This document shows positions 1-9,071 of a stretch of 34,824 bases of DNA, piece after piece; positions within the stretch are counted from its first letter, which is position 1, and every line of letters begins with the position of its first letter. The position numbers and the translations under genes are program-made. The notes under the pieces were generated by a model. That model was not told the origin of the DNA. It ran no database searches and saw only the letters and a program-made list of their open reading frames with translations. This DNA is from Nitrospirota bacterium (GTDB lineage: Bacteria > Nitrospirota > Nitrospiria > SBBL01 > JAADHI01): positions 1 through 34,824 of the forward strand of contig JAJDBW010000080.1 in NCBI GenBank assembly GCA_029261155.1. Reading direction: 5' to 3'.

Positions 1-114
1 AGCCTGTTGCGTTTCATTAACTTTTATAATACCGTCAAACCCCATAAGGGCATTGGCGACATGACCCCTTATGAAAAGCTATTTGAACACTTTCATGGAT
101 CAACAAATGTGTAA
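1..114 (+). CDS. IS transposase (integrase-core type), C-terminal end only
   Basis: Frame 1 is open from the window edge to a TAA at 112-114 and encodes 37 residues. They read FINFYNTVKPHKGIGDMTPYEKL in outline, the typical tail of DDE integrase-core transposases of the IS481/IS3 type (YN..RPH.g....TP.e). The rest of the gene lies outside the window, so I cannot say whether it is intact. The sequence TGTTAGAAAACATC, read on the minus strand from about base 136, resembles an IS481-like terminal repeat, so the right end of the element may be near 135-140; this is an inference from shape only. The element borders an accessory block with a broken gene. Confidence 0.7.
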   Translation, partial: SLLRFINFYNTVKPHKGIGDMTPYEKLFEHFHGSTNV

Positions 115-249
115 ACAACGCGATGTTTTCTAACACCTTAAGTGTAATCATTTGTTGCAAGTTCCGAGTTATGGGTGATGCAATTCTAATGTTTCGTAAA
201 TTCTTGACCAGAGCGCTTTTAATCTTTTAAGGCATCAGGTCCCTTCTCT

Positions 250-1137
250 TCACGGCAAGCTAATCGATTTATCCTTATTCACGCCCCACCAGGTTTTGTA
301 TTCGGTGAATTTGGCTTTGATGGTGCCGCCGTCTTTGGCTTGCAGGGCGAGGGAGAGGGCGCGTTTTTCGCTTCCGCTCCCGACGCCAAAGTATTTGTCT
401 CGGTAGTCTAGGAAGACGTTCATGTGATCGACGGCTTCACGCAGCACTTTGTCTTGAGTGGCCTTGCCGGTTTGGATTTGCAGAAACCATTTGTCAGTGA
501 GCCATAAACGGCGGTCCATTTCGTCTTTGATCCAAAGTTCACTGTGGGCGGCGCTTTTCAATTCTGTGTCTGTTAAGGTGATGGTGGAGGGGTGTTTGGC
601 CAAATAAGCATTCACAACTTCAAGGGGTTCGGGTTTTGTACCATCGAGGTCGGTGTAATGGATGTAAACGACAATATTGTTGCTTATCCATCGATAATCA
701 ATATTTCCATGGTCGAATAGTTTATTTCCATTTAATTCTCGTATGGATGTGCTTTCGGATACGCTTTCTCCTAGGTGGTTTTCCCTTGTCCTTCCCCTGA
801 AGCTGGATTCCCCCTCATGCAGCAACCATTGGTCGGAATCCGACCCAGCGTGCTGGGTGACCTCCACTTTAACAAAAGGGAACCGACCATTTGGCTCGGT
901 ATACGACGCCCCATAACTGATATCATTCTCTGCAAAATGCCCACTTGCGTCCAGAATTCCACCCGTATTTGATTGTGAAAATTTAAAAGGCGGACCGCTA
1001 AATGCCCTACCTTGAACCCCTGTAAATAACTTATATGGGGCAATATCTTCCAAGATGAGCATGTCTGTTACGGCAGCATGTAAAAGGGAGGGTAGCATTA
1101 TGAATCCAATCAATAGAAACCAAATTTTCTTTGTCAT
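250..1137 (-). CDS. Secreted protein of unknown function
   Basis: 295 residues. The N-terminus (MTKKIWFLLIGFIMLPSLLHAA) is a clear Sec signal peptide with a likely cut after LLHA, so the protein is periplasmic, outer-membrane associated or secreted. The mature part has no repeats or motif that I recognise; it is rich in Trp, Asp and Lys, without Cys, and looks like a soluble globular domain. The start is supported by AGGGAG five bases before the ATG. It lies 12 bases downstream of the broken phosphatase-like gene on the same strand, so the two were probably cotranscribed. I cannot assign a function. Confidence 0.75.
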   Translation of the reverse strand: MTKKIWFLLIGFIMLPSLLHAAVTDMLILEDIAPYKLFTGVQGRAFSGPPFKFSQSNTGGILDASGHFAENDISYGASYTEPNGRFPFVKVEVTQHAGSDSDQWLLHEGESSFRGRTRENHLGESVSESTSIRELNGNKLFDHGNIDYRWISNNIVVYIHYTDLDGTKPEPLEVVNAYLAKHPSTITLTDTELKSAAHSELWIKDEMDRRLWLTDKWFLQIQTGKATQDKVLREAVDHMNVFLDYRDKYFGVGSGSEKRALSLALQAKDGGTIKAKFTEYKTWWGVNKDKSISLP

Positions 1138-1149
1138 TCTTGTCTCCCT

Positions 1150-2902
1150 TTATTGATCTGCGTATTGTTCAACAATAATTTCGCGTGCAATATCTGTCGT
1201 TCTCCAATTTCCTTCACATTGGCCATTTGGACAAACTTTTTTGACGATCGAATCGATCTCTTCTTTATTTCCTCCTGGATACGCCAAAATTAAGGGAACA
1301 TAAGAATCCGAGGTGCTGAGGCTTCCATGCCAGGCTTTACAGGAAACACCGCTTGTGTACCTGGATGTTGTATCGTCTTGGGTTTTAAATTTCATTAACA
1401 AAATAATGTCTCCACTTCTATCCGGATGGTTCATTTGCTGGATGCGATTCACTGCATCTAGAAATTCGGGCTTATTATCAAAGTATTGATTTAATCCAAT
1501 GGGGTTACTTAATGTGAGTTTACCTTCCGAATCAAAGAAAAATCCGTTATAAACACTATAGTCGGCACTTCTGTTAGGTCGTATTAAGATCGCCTCTACA
1601 GAAGAAGACAATTGCGGTATTGGGCCGTCACTTTCCGAAAAAACGGCTTGGAACAGGTCAGCCATTTTTATAATTAGATCACTTTGCGGTTCTTCATTCC
1701 ATAAGCTGCTCCCCTTTGCATAAATATGTGCCATCGGCCCGTTTAATGCTGCAATAAAGCTAGCGACATCATTGTTATTTACAGTCGTTTCTCCTTTATT
1801 AGCCCCAACGATTTGGTCCGGTGCTAGAATTTTATAAAAAATACTTTTACCATCCGAGTCCACTTCCCCAGTGGGCATCAATTTCATCACCTCTGCCAAC
1901 TCCCAAATGTGCAGGTTGTTGTTGGCTTGTTCGGGTTTTTGTATGTCGGGGTCGTCGAAATCATCTACTTTATAATCACAGGACACGTCCGCAGCAAATA
2001 CTTTGTTAGTTTTTTTATCAGTAAAACTTAAATCGGTCGGCATCGCCGTTGCCCCATGGTCCGAGGTAATGATAAAGATCTTGTCATCGAACTCGCCCAG
2101 TGCTTTGAGTCGGTCTACAGTTTGTTTAATACGATCATCTGTTTCTCTTTCAAAATAGGCTTTATAGACCCCCATCCCTTCGTTATGAGCCTCGTGATCT
2201 AAGCCGGATAAATACCAGGATGTCAGCGCGGAAAAAGGGATGTCATTGCGAGGAAAATCCGCTGTCGGCACGAGGTATCGGCCCAATAAATAATCGTCCA
2301 GCTTATCCAGGCTGGCGTCGTCCAGGATTTTTGAACTGCTGTTATTGATTGTTAAATCCCAGGTGATCCATCGGGCCGCCCCTCGGGCAACCATGGAATA
2401 GGCCGATACGCTGACGTCTCCCCCTTTTTCTACGAAAGCGTTTTTGATTCCAGGTATTTCGTTAATTTGTTCGAAAATGGTTTCCGTTTGCAGCAATGGT
2501 CCATTTTGAGGGGTTCGTAAGGGATCCACGCCTTCTTGCCAGTTTTCTTGGTAGGGGACAAAGAAGTCCTCATCAAACAAATCACTCCCGAAAAACGGAG
2601 GGGTCAATTGCCCATAGAACTTACGGAAACTGTCGTAGCTGGGAAACGCTCCCGATCCGATGCTGACGATGCCCGGCGGATTGTTAAATCGACTCGGCAA
2701 ATTAAACCTTATGGGTGGGATCTATAATGTCGGCAGCAAAGATCAAATCTCTGGCAAAAAATTCATTGCCCAAGATGCCGGTGTCTTTCGGGAGCTTACC
2801 CGTAAAAATGCGGGTAGACACTATTTTAGTGATTTCTTGAGCCTTCCCTTTGGTAGAATGGGAATTCATTGACCGAGTTTCTTCACGTTCCAAGGCTCCC
2901 AC
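1150..2902 (-). pseudogene. Alkaline-phosphatase-superfamily protein (phosphodiesterase/sulfatase-like), frameshifted and N-terminally truncated
   Basis: Two overlapping minus-strand frames make one protein. The first (2902-2702) carries the early family segment IFTGKLPKDTGILGNEFF. The second (2700-1150, 516 codons after a TTG) carries GLDHEAH (about residue 166), the metal site ITSDHG (about 211) and a late AWHGS segment, so most of the AlkP fold and its metal ligands are present. The first frame ends at TAA 2704-2702 and the second is closed upstream by TAG, leaving about 18 bases where the shift must lie. Removing one C from the run at 2717-2719 would join them as DIIDPPIRFNLPSR. Above 2902 the frame meets TGA before any signal peptide or first metal-binding Asp, so the N-terminus is also missing. 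It may be a decayed gene, or in part a sequencing error. Confidence 0.7.
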
Positions 2903-3240
2903 GGTTTTTTCTCACGGAAACACAAATGATTATGTTCAGCCTTTTTTAAATCCCTTCTTTATTGCTAACGGATTGCGGGCTTGGCAACGAATGATGCGGA
3001 ACTTCTCCTGTTGATGAGTATACAATACCCTCAGCCGTGCTGAATTTCCGGCGGATTGAACGCGGACCAACATAAGGCGATCAGGTTCTGTCGTATTTTC
3101 GCTTAAGGGGCGCTGATTCTTTTCGATAGAACCTTCTCCAATCGGTGGCTTTATACTCTTAAAGGCTATATAATTGGCAGAAGATATTTCCCTATTGCTT
3201 GATATTTTTAATATTTTCGGTAGAATGACTGAGAGGTAAT
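2903..3240. other. Intergenic region between divergent genes
   Basis: 338 bases without a convincing gene. It separates the broken phosphatase-like gene (minus) from the exporter gene (plus). The minus strand at 2905-2960 has short open stretches that might be the decayed N-terminus of the phosphatase, but I could not recognise family residues in them. The right part is AT-rich and contains the candidate exporter promoter at 3199-3226. I saw no RNA gene or notable repeat. Confidence 0.5.
3199..3226 (+). promoter_or_regulatory. Candidate sigma-70 promoter of the exporter operon
   Basis: TTGATA (3199-3204), 16 bases, TAGAAT (3221-3226). A purine-rich GAGAGG at 3231-3236 precedes the ATG at 3241. 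The predicted start of transcription would leave a leader of only about 8 bases, which cuts into the ribosome binding site, so an upstream promoter may also be used. Confidence 0.45.
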
Positions 3241-5784
3241 ATGAAAAGTTTTGTCGAGAAAGTTGTCAAATTCCGCTTTATCTTCATCATACTCATCTTC
3301 CTAATCACCTTCTTTTTTCTCTCTCAAATTTTTAAGATTGAACTGAAGTTTGACCCAAAATCCATCCTTCCTCAAGAACATCCTTACGTTCAGCTTAACA
3401 ATAAGATAGAGGAAACCTTTGGTGGAAGTCGCGTGGTGGTGATCGGGGTTCACAATAAAAACGGCGACATTTTCAATGCCACCACGCTCGAAAAAATTAA
3501 AGCGATTACCGATGAAGTGAAATTGATTTCCGGGATCAAAGAGGAAAATGTCGTTAGCATTGCCGACCGGAAGATCAAGTATGTCGTCGGCACGGAAGAC
3601 CAAATAGAGATTACACAGCTTATGCCAGAAGTCCCCCATGATGCTGAGGGCTTATCGGCTTTGAAGAAACGCATCTATTCGAATGATCTCTTCTTGGGGA
3701 GCTTGGTTTCTAAAGACGGGACTGCCGCAGCGATTGTCGTCGATTTTGCAAATAAAATCCCGCCAGAATTTTTTAGCGATGCCTCCGATGGGGCGCCGGG
3801 TTCATCCAATTTTGAAGGGTTTTCAAATATAGAAACCGCTTCGCCGGAGGCGGAAACAGCGCCACAAGCTTCCCCGGAATCCCGAATGGAGGAGGGCGAT
3901 AAGGAAAGCGAGGGCGGGGGAGAAGAGGGCTGGAAAAAATGGCAAGAGGCTCCGAAATCGCATTGCAGCGAATGGCAAAAGAGTGAACCAGGTGGATGGC
4001 TTGCCGACTCCCTGATCCATTGCCAGCTGCAAGATATTATCGACAAGCACTTGGACGAAAATCATGCCATTTACCTTGGCGGCATGCCTGTTGTGCTTTC
4101 CTACTTTGAGGCCGATGCCTGGCAGATGTTGGTGGGGCTCTTTCCGCTTTCTGTTTTGATTATCGGGATCTTCCACTATATCTCCTTTAAAACCTGGCAG
4201 GGCCTGGTGATCCCGCTTGTGACTTCACTCCTTTCGGTGGTCTGGGCCATGGGCATGATGGGCTTAACGGGGACGCCGCTCGATCCCTGGAATTCCATGA
4301 CACCCATTTTGATTTTGGCCATTACGGCGGGGGATTCGGTTCAAATCTTAAAACGCTATTATGAGGAATATGAACGGCTTGGGGATAACCGTGCGGCGGT
4401 GATTGAATCGACCAGTCAAGCCGGGGCCGCCATGGTGACAGCCGGTCTTATTGCGGCGGCGAGCTTTGGCTCACTGATTACCTTCGAGTTAAAAACTTTT
4501 CAGGCTTTTGGATTATTTACGTCATTCGGTATCTTAAGCGGATTGATTTTGGAGATGACTTTTATTCCCGCACTTCGCTCCATCCTTCGTCCTTCCCGGA
4601 AGAAAAGTAAAGCAAGAGGACCCGACATTCTTGATCGTTTTTTAACCTGGCTTGCCGCACAAATTAATGGCAAGGGTCGGAAGCGTATCTTAATCGGCGG
4701 GGCTCTTGTCTTTATGATCTCGATATTTGGTAGCTTCCAGCTCCAAGTGAGTAACAGCAATCGATCTCAGTTTTTCGATTCGACCGTGCTTCGCCAGGAT
4801 GAACGTGCGCTTAACGAAAAGTTTTCGGGAACTTCGACCTTTTATATTCTCGTCAGTGCGACACGCGAGGGGGCCTTGAAGGAACCGGCGGTCCTCTCTG
4901 CCATTGATGGACTCCAAACGAAACTGGAAGAAATCGAATTGGTCGGAAAAACGGAATCCTATGTCGATTACATGAAACAGATGAATCAAACGATTAATCA
5001 GGGCGATCCCACTTACCTCCGCGTCCCCGACAGCCGTGCAGAAGTTTCGCAATATCTCTTTCTCTATTCGATCTCGGGAAATCCGGCCGATTTCGCACGT
5101 TTGATGCGCCCTCAGCAGGACGAAGCGGTGGTGTGGGTCTTTTTAAAAACGGACGATACGCGTTTAGCGGAGGAACTGATTGCCGTCGTGGATGCGGCCG
5201 CCGCGAGCGATTTTGCGGGTTTGGATGTTTCGATCGGCGTGGCGGGGAGTTCTCCCGTGGTCGTGGCCTTGAATGAGGAAATGGTGAAAGGCAAGGCCTG
5301 GAATATCGTTCAAATTGCGACCATAACCTTTTTGATGACCGCGTTTGTCCGTCGTTCCCTTTTAGGTGGACTTTTCGTTTTGATTCCGCTGGCGCTCTCC
5401 GTTTTAATCAATTTCGGCGTGATGGGTTTAACGGGCATTCGTCTGGGCATCGGCACGGCCGCAATAACAGCCATGGCCGTGGGTATCGGCGCAGGTTACG
5501 AAATATATCTAATCTTTCGATTACGCGAAGAATTAGCACGAATAAACGATGTGGCGGAAGCCATCCGTATTACCCTTCAGACTTCGGGAAAGGCGATAAT
5601 TTTCAACGCACTGGCAGTTTCTTCCGGTTATGGTATGCTTGCTTTTACCGGATATTATCTTCATATGGAAGGTATCCTGGTTCCTTTGGCGATGTTGACG
5701 AGCTGTTTGGGTGCCTTGGCCATCCTCCCAAGCCTTGTCATTGTCTTCAAGCCGAAATTTATATTTAGTGAGCATCATTCTTAG
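3241..5784 (+). CDS. RND superfamily / MMPL-type exporter
   Basis: 847 residues, inner membrane. The layout is that of MMPL/RND lipid or hydrophobic-compound exporters: TM1 (about residues 13-30), a periplasmic domain, a TM block (about 290-450), a second TM start near 480, a second periplasmic domain, and a last TM block (about 690-840). The first block has ILAITAGDSVQILKRYYEE, keeping the Asp typical of proton-relay TM4; the matching place in the second block reads GIGAGYEIYLIFRLREE, with Tyr-Glu in place of the usual Asp. Before the first TM block there is a low-complexity acidic linker (about 185-245, rich in Glu, Ser, Pro, Gly) with two Cys nearby. The outer-membrane barrel gene starts 32 bases downstream, so they probably form an export unit. 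The substrate is unknown; hopanoid-type lipids are one known cargo of related proteins. Confidence 0.85.
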   Translation: MKSFVEKVVKFRFIFIILIFLITFFFLSQIFKIELKFDPKSILPQEHPYVQLNNKIEETFGGSRVVVIGVHNKNGDIFNATTLEKIKAITDEVKLISGIKEENVVSIADRKIKYVVGTEDQIEITQLMPEVPHDAEGLSALKKRIYSNDLFLGSLVSKDGTAAAIVVDFANKIPPEFFSDASDGAPGSSNFEGFSNIETASPEAETAPQASPESRMEEGDKESEGGGEEGWKKWQEAPKSHCSEWQKSEPGGWLADSLIHCQLQDIIDKHLDENHAIYLGGMPVVLSYFEADAWQMLVGLFPLSVLIIGIFHYISFKTWQGLVIPLVTSLLSVVWAMGMMGLTGTPLDPWNSMTPILILAITAGDSVQILKRYYEEYERLGDNRAAVIESTSQAGAAMVTAGLIAAASFGSLITFELKTFQAFGLFTSFGILSGLILEMTFIPALRSILRPSRKKSKARGPDILDRFLTWLAAQINGKGRKRILIGGALVFMISIFGSFQLQVSNSNRSQFFDSTVLRQDERALNEKFSGTSTFYILVSATREGALKEPAVLSAIDGLQTKLEEIELVGKTESYVDYMKQMNQTINQGDPTYLRVPDSRAEVSQYLFLYSISGNPADFARLMRPQQDEAVVWVFLKTDDTRLAEELIAVVDAAAASDFAGLDVSIGVAGSSPVVVALNEEMVKGKAWNIVQIATITFLMTAFVRRSLLGGLFVLIPLALSVLINFGVMGLTGIRLGIGTAAITAMAVGIGAGYEIYLIFRLREELARINDVAEAIRITLQTSGKAIIFNALAVSSGYGMLAFTGYYLHMEGILVPLAMLTSCLGALAILPSLVIVFKPKFIFSEHHS

Positions 5785-5816
5785 AGATCTATCGATGCGC
5801 CATCTCGATAACAGGG

Positions 5817-6848
5817 ATGAAGATAATCGATAGGGATCTCAATCGGAGCCGAGATAAGGTGAGGTCGAATCGCACAGGCCAGCTTTTTTTAGTCTTTGTT
5901 TTTTTTGGGTTTTTGTTAATCGTTGCCCTTTTCCCCTCCAAAGGCTTTGCCCAAGATTCCCGATTGAGTGTCGCCTATACCTTTGGGACCTATCAGCCTT
6001 CACTGAAGACCTTAAATCGTATCTTGGGCGATCCAAACCGGGCAATTCTTCAAGATCCAAATTATCTCTTGCCCCGTAATCGCCTTTTACCCGCTGAAAA
6101 ACGGAACATCGTTGCCCCCGCAATCGCCGGGAAAACAAATTATGGCTTGGAAATTCAGTGGGAGGCGACAAAACGGTTTTCTTTTGTGGGCACGGTGTCG
6201 GTCTGGAGTGGTGAATCGAGAGCCAGTGACCAGATTGATCTCTTTCTCCGTCAGGATCTGCCCCCCGGTTTATTTCCGCGGAGTGCGACTTACGATTTGA
6301 AACTGAGCCAGATTTGGTTGGGCTGGAAGTACAATCTCTTTAATAATCCCGATCGCGGTCGGTTTTTTGTGAATTTCGGACTGGTAGGAATTTCCATCGC
6401 CGATTTAACGATGGATTCCGTCGTGCAGGTTAACCGCCCGGATCTTGCTTTAAGTTTTGCCTCCGTAAGTTCGACTGAGGCCCAGGGGAATGCCTTTACG
6501 TCACGATTTGGTGTGGGCGGAGAATATTTTTTAAACGAGGCCATTTCTTTTGGAATTAACGCCAATTATATCTTGGCGACAACTTCTAAAGTGAAGGTCA
6601 AACGGCATTTTCGTTCGAGTTTTTTTGATATCCCCCCTCCACCCCCCGAAACAACCAATCTCCAGAATGTGCCCCAGGTCCCTCAAAATGGCGATCCCCT
6701 TTCCACGGCCCAGGTAAGCTCTGAAAATATTACCGATCTGTGCGACCCGGGTGACGATCTGGGTGGGTGTGATCGCGGTGCAGGTTCTCCGGTTGAACTG
6801 GAGTTAAACGGTTTCCAGGTGACCGCAGTAATCCGTTATTATTTTTAG
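5817..6848 (+). CDS. Outer-membrane beta-barrel protein
   Basis: Up to 343 residues with a strong hydrophobic signal segment (LFLVFVFFGFLLIVALFPS) ending at KGFAQ, then alternating amphipathic strands and a terminal AVIRYYF. The C-terminal Phe is the usual signal for barrel assembly by BamA. A Pro-rich loop (IPPPPPET, about residues 273-281) and a Cys-containing acidic segment (LCDPGDDLGGCDRG) lie before the last strands and are probably surface loops. The start at ATG 5817 has no good ribosome binding site; GTG at 5859, with GGAG about ten bases upstream, gives a more normal signal peptide and may be the real start. It follows the exporter closely and is likely cotranscribed. Confidence 0.75.
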   Translation: MKIIDRDLNRSRDKVRSNRTGQLFLVFVFFGFLLIVALFPSKGFAQDSRLSVAYTFGTYQPSLKTLNRILGDPNRAILQDPNYLLPRNRLLPAEKRNIVAPAIAGKTNYGLEIQWEATKRFSFVGTVSVWSGESRASDQIDLFLRQDLPPGLFPRSATYDLKLSQIWLGWKYNLFNNPDRGRFFVNFGLVGISIADLTMDSVVQVNRPDLALSFASVSSTEAQGNAFTSRFGVGGEYFLNEAISFGINANYILATTSKVKVKRHFRSSFFDIPPPPPETTNLQNVPQVPQNGDPLSTAQVSSENITDLCDPGDDLGGCDRGAGSPVELELNGFQVTAVIRYYF

Positions 6849-6871
6849 CCTTCCTCGGTGTCGTTCTCACT

Positions 6872-6903
6872 GCCGAATGATTGTATAATAGCGATCGTTC
6901 GGC
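6872..6903 (+). other. Stem-loop downstream of the outer-membrane protein gene
   Basis: GCCGAATGAT (6872-6881) pairs with ATCGTTCGGC (6894-6903) over ten base pairs, including one G-T, around a 12-base loop that contains TATAAT. No T-run follows, so it is not a standard intrinsic terminator; it may stabilise the 3' end of the exporter mRNA or be a regulatory site for the gene at 7056. Confidence 0.4.
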
Positions 6904-7055
6904 TCCGCGTTAGTGAATAAGAAAACGGCGATTCGGACATAGACCGGAACGAATTTAAAAACAGGGAGCCGACATAAAAACCTTCTGGAAAAGATGTCTT
7001 TCCTGATACAGGATGCTATCATTCTTCATCAAGGTTTGGTATAAAACAGGGCGAT

Positions 7056-8090
7056 ATGGATAAAAAAATACTTCAAGAGAAAATTGTAGCCTTAATTCAG
7101 GAGGCCGTCGGCGAAACAGAACATGCCGAAATGATCAAAGAGATGATGATCACGGCCCTCATGCTCTCTGAAAACCATGTGACCGAGCAGGATATCGGGA
7201 TTATTCACACGGCCTTGAAAGAAATGCGCTACGGCATTAAATTATTTTCGCCCTACAAAACCGTTCGAAAAGTCAGTGTCTTCGGCTCGGCGCGAACGGA
7301 ACCCACAGACTTAAGCTATAAATACTCTGCCGAATTTGCGCGAAAAATCGCCGAAGCCGGTTACATGGTGATCACGGGCGCCGGAGAGGGGATTATGCGG
7401 GCGGCTCAAGAAGGGGCGGGGCGGGAACGCAGCTTCGGGATTAATATTATTTTGCCTTTTGAGCAGGCGGCCAATCAATTCATCGAAAACGATCCGAAGT
7501 TAATGACCTTTAAATATTTCTTCACTCGAAAACTTTTTTTTATTAAAGAGGCGGACGCGATCGCCCTTTTTCCAGGAGGCTTTGGGACGCAGGATGAGGG
7601 CTTTGAATCCTTAACCCTGCTTCAAACGGGAAAAGGCGATCCCATGCCCATGGTCTTAATCGATGTCCCAGGCGGAAACTACTGGAAGGTTTGGCGAGAA
7701 TTTGTGGAAAAGGAATTTGTCGAACGCGGTCTCATTTCGCTCGACGATTTACATCTCTTTAAAATTACAGATCAAGTCGACGTGGCCGTCGAAGAGATTA
7801 CACGCTTTTACCGCCGCTATCACTCCATCTGTTTTATCGAAGGGAAGCCCGTTATTCGTTTAAAGAAACCTTTAGGGAGCGAGGGCCTCGACCGTTTAAA
7901 CGCGGCTTTTTCCGATATTGTCGTCTCTGGGAAAATCGCCGAAACACCGCCGTTGCCTGGAGAAGAGGACGATCCGGACTTGCTCGGGCTTCCTCGCATT
8001 AGCTTTCATTTCAACCGACGAAATTTTGGTCGCCTGAGGCAGATGATTGATATGATCAATGCCATTGATTCTGAGCCGGAGGACGATTAG
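7056..8090 (+). CDS. LOG-family (TIGR00730-like) nucleotide-binding protein
   Basis: 344 residues, cytosolic. The core (about 70-230) is the Rossmann fold of the LOG / lysine-decarboxylase-like family. It has VSVFGSAR (73-80), GAGEGIM (108-114) and the signature PGGFGTQDE (173-181); Arg and Lys near 159 (FTRKL) match the active-site basic residues. LOG proteins release free bases or ribose phosphate from nucleoside monophosphates (cytokinin-activating type in plants; many bacterial ones are uncharacterised nucleosidases). The 70-residue helical N-terminal extension and about 90-residue C-terminal part make it longer than the minimal family (about 190), like the long bacterial forms. thrB begins three bases after its stop codon, so the two are cotranscribed. 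Confidence 0.85.
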   Translation: MDKKILQEKIVALIQEAVGETEHAEMIKEMMITALMLSENHVTEQDIGIIHTALKEMRYGIKLFSPYKTVRKVSVFGSARTEPTDLSYKYSAEFARKIAEAGYMVITGAGEGIMRAAQEGAGRERSFGINIILPFEQAANQFIENDPKLMTFKYFFTRKLFFIKEADAIALFPGGFGTQDEGFESLTLLQTGKGDPMPMVLIDVPGGNYWKVWREFVEKEFVERGLISLDDLHLFKITDQVDVAVEEITRFYRRYHSICFIEGKPVIRLKKPLGSEGLDRLNAAFSDIVVSGKIAETPPLPGEEDDPDLLGLPRISFHFNRRNFGRLRQMIDMINAIDSEPEDD

Positions 8091-8093
8091 GCG

Positions 8094-9017
8094 ATGTCGG
8101 AGCTTCGTGTCTTTGCACCGGCCTCGGTGGGGAACATCGGTCCGGCCTTCGATATCTTGGGCATGGCTCTGGCTGAGATGGGGGATACCCTGCATTTTCG
8201 GCGCTCATCGAAAGCGGGAATCCAAATCGAGAAAATTTCAGGTGATGGCGGGTTACTTCCTCTTAAAGCGGAGGAAAATACGGCCGGCATTGCGGCGCAG
8301 GCGGTGCTGGATCAGCTTAAAGTTCGGGAGGGGCTGGTCATGACCATCGATAAAGCAATTCCCGGAAGTGGCTTAGGCAGCAGTGCCGCGAGTGCGGTTG
8401 CGGGGGCCTTTGGGGTTAATCTCCTTTTTGAAGGGGGATTGTCTAAATTAGCGCTCCTTCCGCTGGCGGCGGTTGCCGAATCCAAAGTAAGCGGCGCCTT
8501 GTTCTTCGACAACATTGGCCCTTCGATGATGGGGGGCATTACTTGGAGCCACCCACAAACCAAGGAGGTGGTTCCGCTGGGCTGGATTGAAGGGGCTGTT
8601 ATCGTCATCGCAACGCCCGATTTCCCACTGCTGACACGAGAGGCAAGAACGGTGTTGCCCCAGTCGATTCCCATGCCGGATTTCATTTCGAACATGGCCT
8701 ATGCGGCGATGATTTCTTGGGCGGTGGCGAAAGGCGATGTCGCGCGTTTTGGCCGGTCGATCAATGACCGCGTCGCCGAACCTGCGCGATCCAAGTTGAT
8801 TAAGGGTTTTGATGACGTCAAACAGGCGGCCATGTCTTCCGGGGCGCTGGGCTGTTCGATCTCGGGCGCAGGGGCCTCGGTCTTTGCCGTTTCGGATGAT
8901 CTCGGGAAGGGCGCGAAAATCGGGGAGGCCATGAAGGCTGCATTTGAAAAAAATAAAGTCAATGCCAAGCTTCGAGTGACGCGAATGGACAAAGAGGGTG
9001 CACGCCTTGTGGCGTAA
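8094..9017 (+). CDS. thrB: Homoserine kinase (GHMP family)
   Basis: 307 residues, cytosolic. It phosphorylates L-homoserine with ATP, the step before threonine synthase. The N-terminus has VFAPASVGNIGPAFDILG, typical of ThrB; the ATP-binding GHMP loop is PGSGLGSSAAS (90-100); the late glycine-rich GCSISGAGAS matches the third GHMP motif. Length is normal for ThrB. The ATG lies three bases after the LOG-family gene, and fbp follows 54 bases later with its own ribosome binding site. No threonine synthase or aspartate-pathway genes are nearby. Other GHMP kinases are less likely because of the N-terminal segment. Confidence 0.88.
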   Translation: MSELRVFAPASVGNIGPAFDILGMALAEMGDTLHFRRSSKAGIQIEKISGDGGLLPLKAEENTAGIAAQAVLDQLKVREGLVMTIDKAIPGSGLGSSAASAVAGAFGVNLLFEGGLSKLALLPLAAVAESKVSGALFFDNIGPSMMGGITWSHPQTKEVVPLGWIEGAVIVIATPDFPLLTREARTVLPQSIPMPDFISNMAYAAMISWAVAKGDVARFGRSINDRVAEPARSKLIKGFDDVKQAAMSSGALGCSISGAGASVFAVSDDLGKGAKIGEAMKAAFEKNKVNAKLRVTRMDKEGARLVA

Positions 9018-9071
9018 ATATTATTGAACTGAGGGAGATCTGATCTTCCAATCAAATAAGGAGTTTTGTGG

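Noticed and set aside
3675-4176. Minus-strand open frames opposite the exporter linker
   Set aside because: They mirror the low-complexity acidic linker of the exporter and have no family-like sequence; shadows of the real gene.
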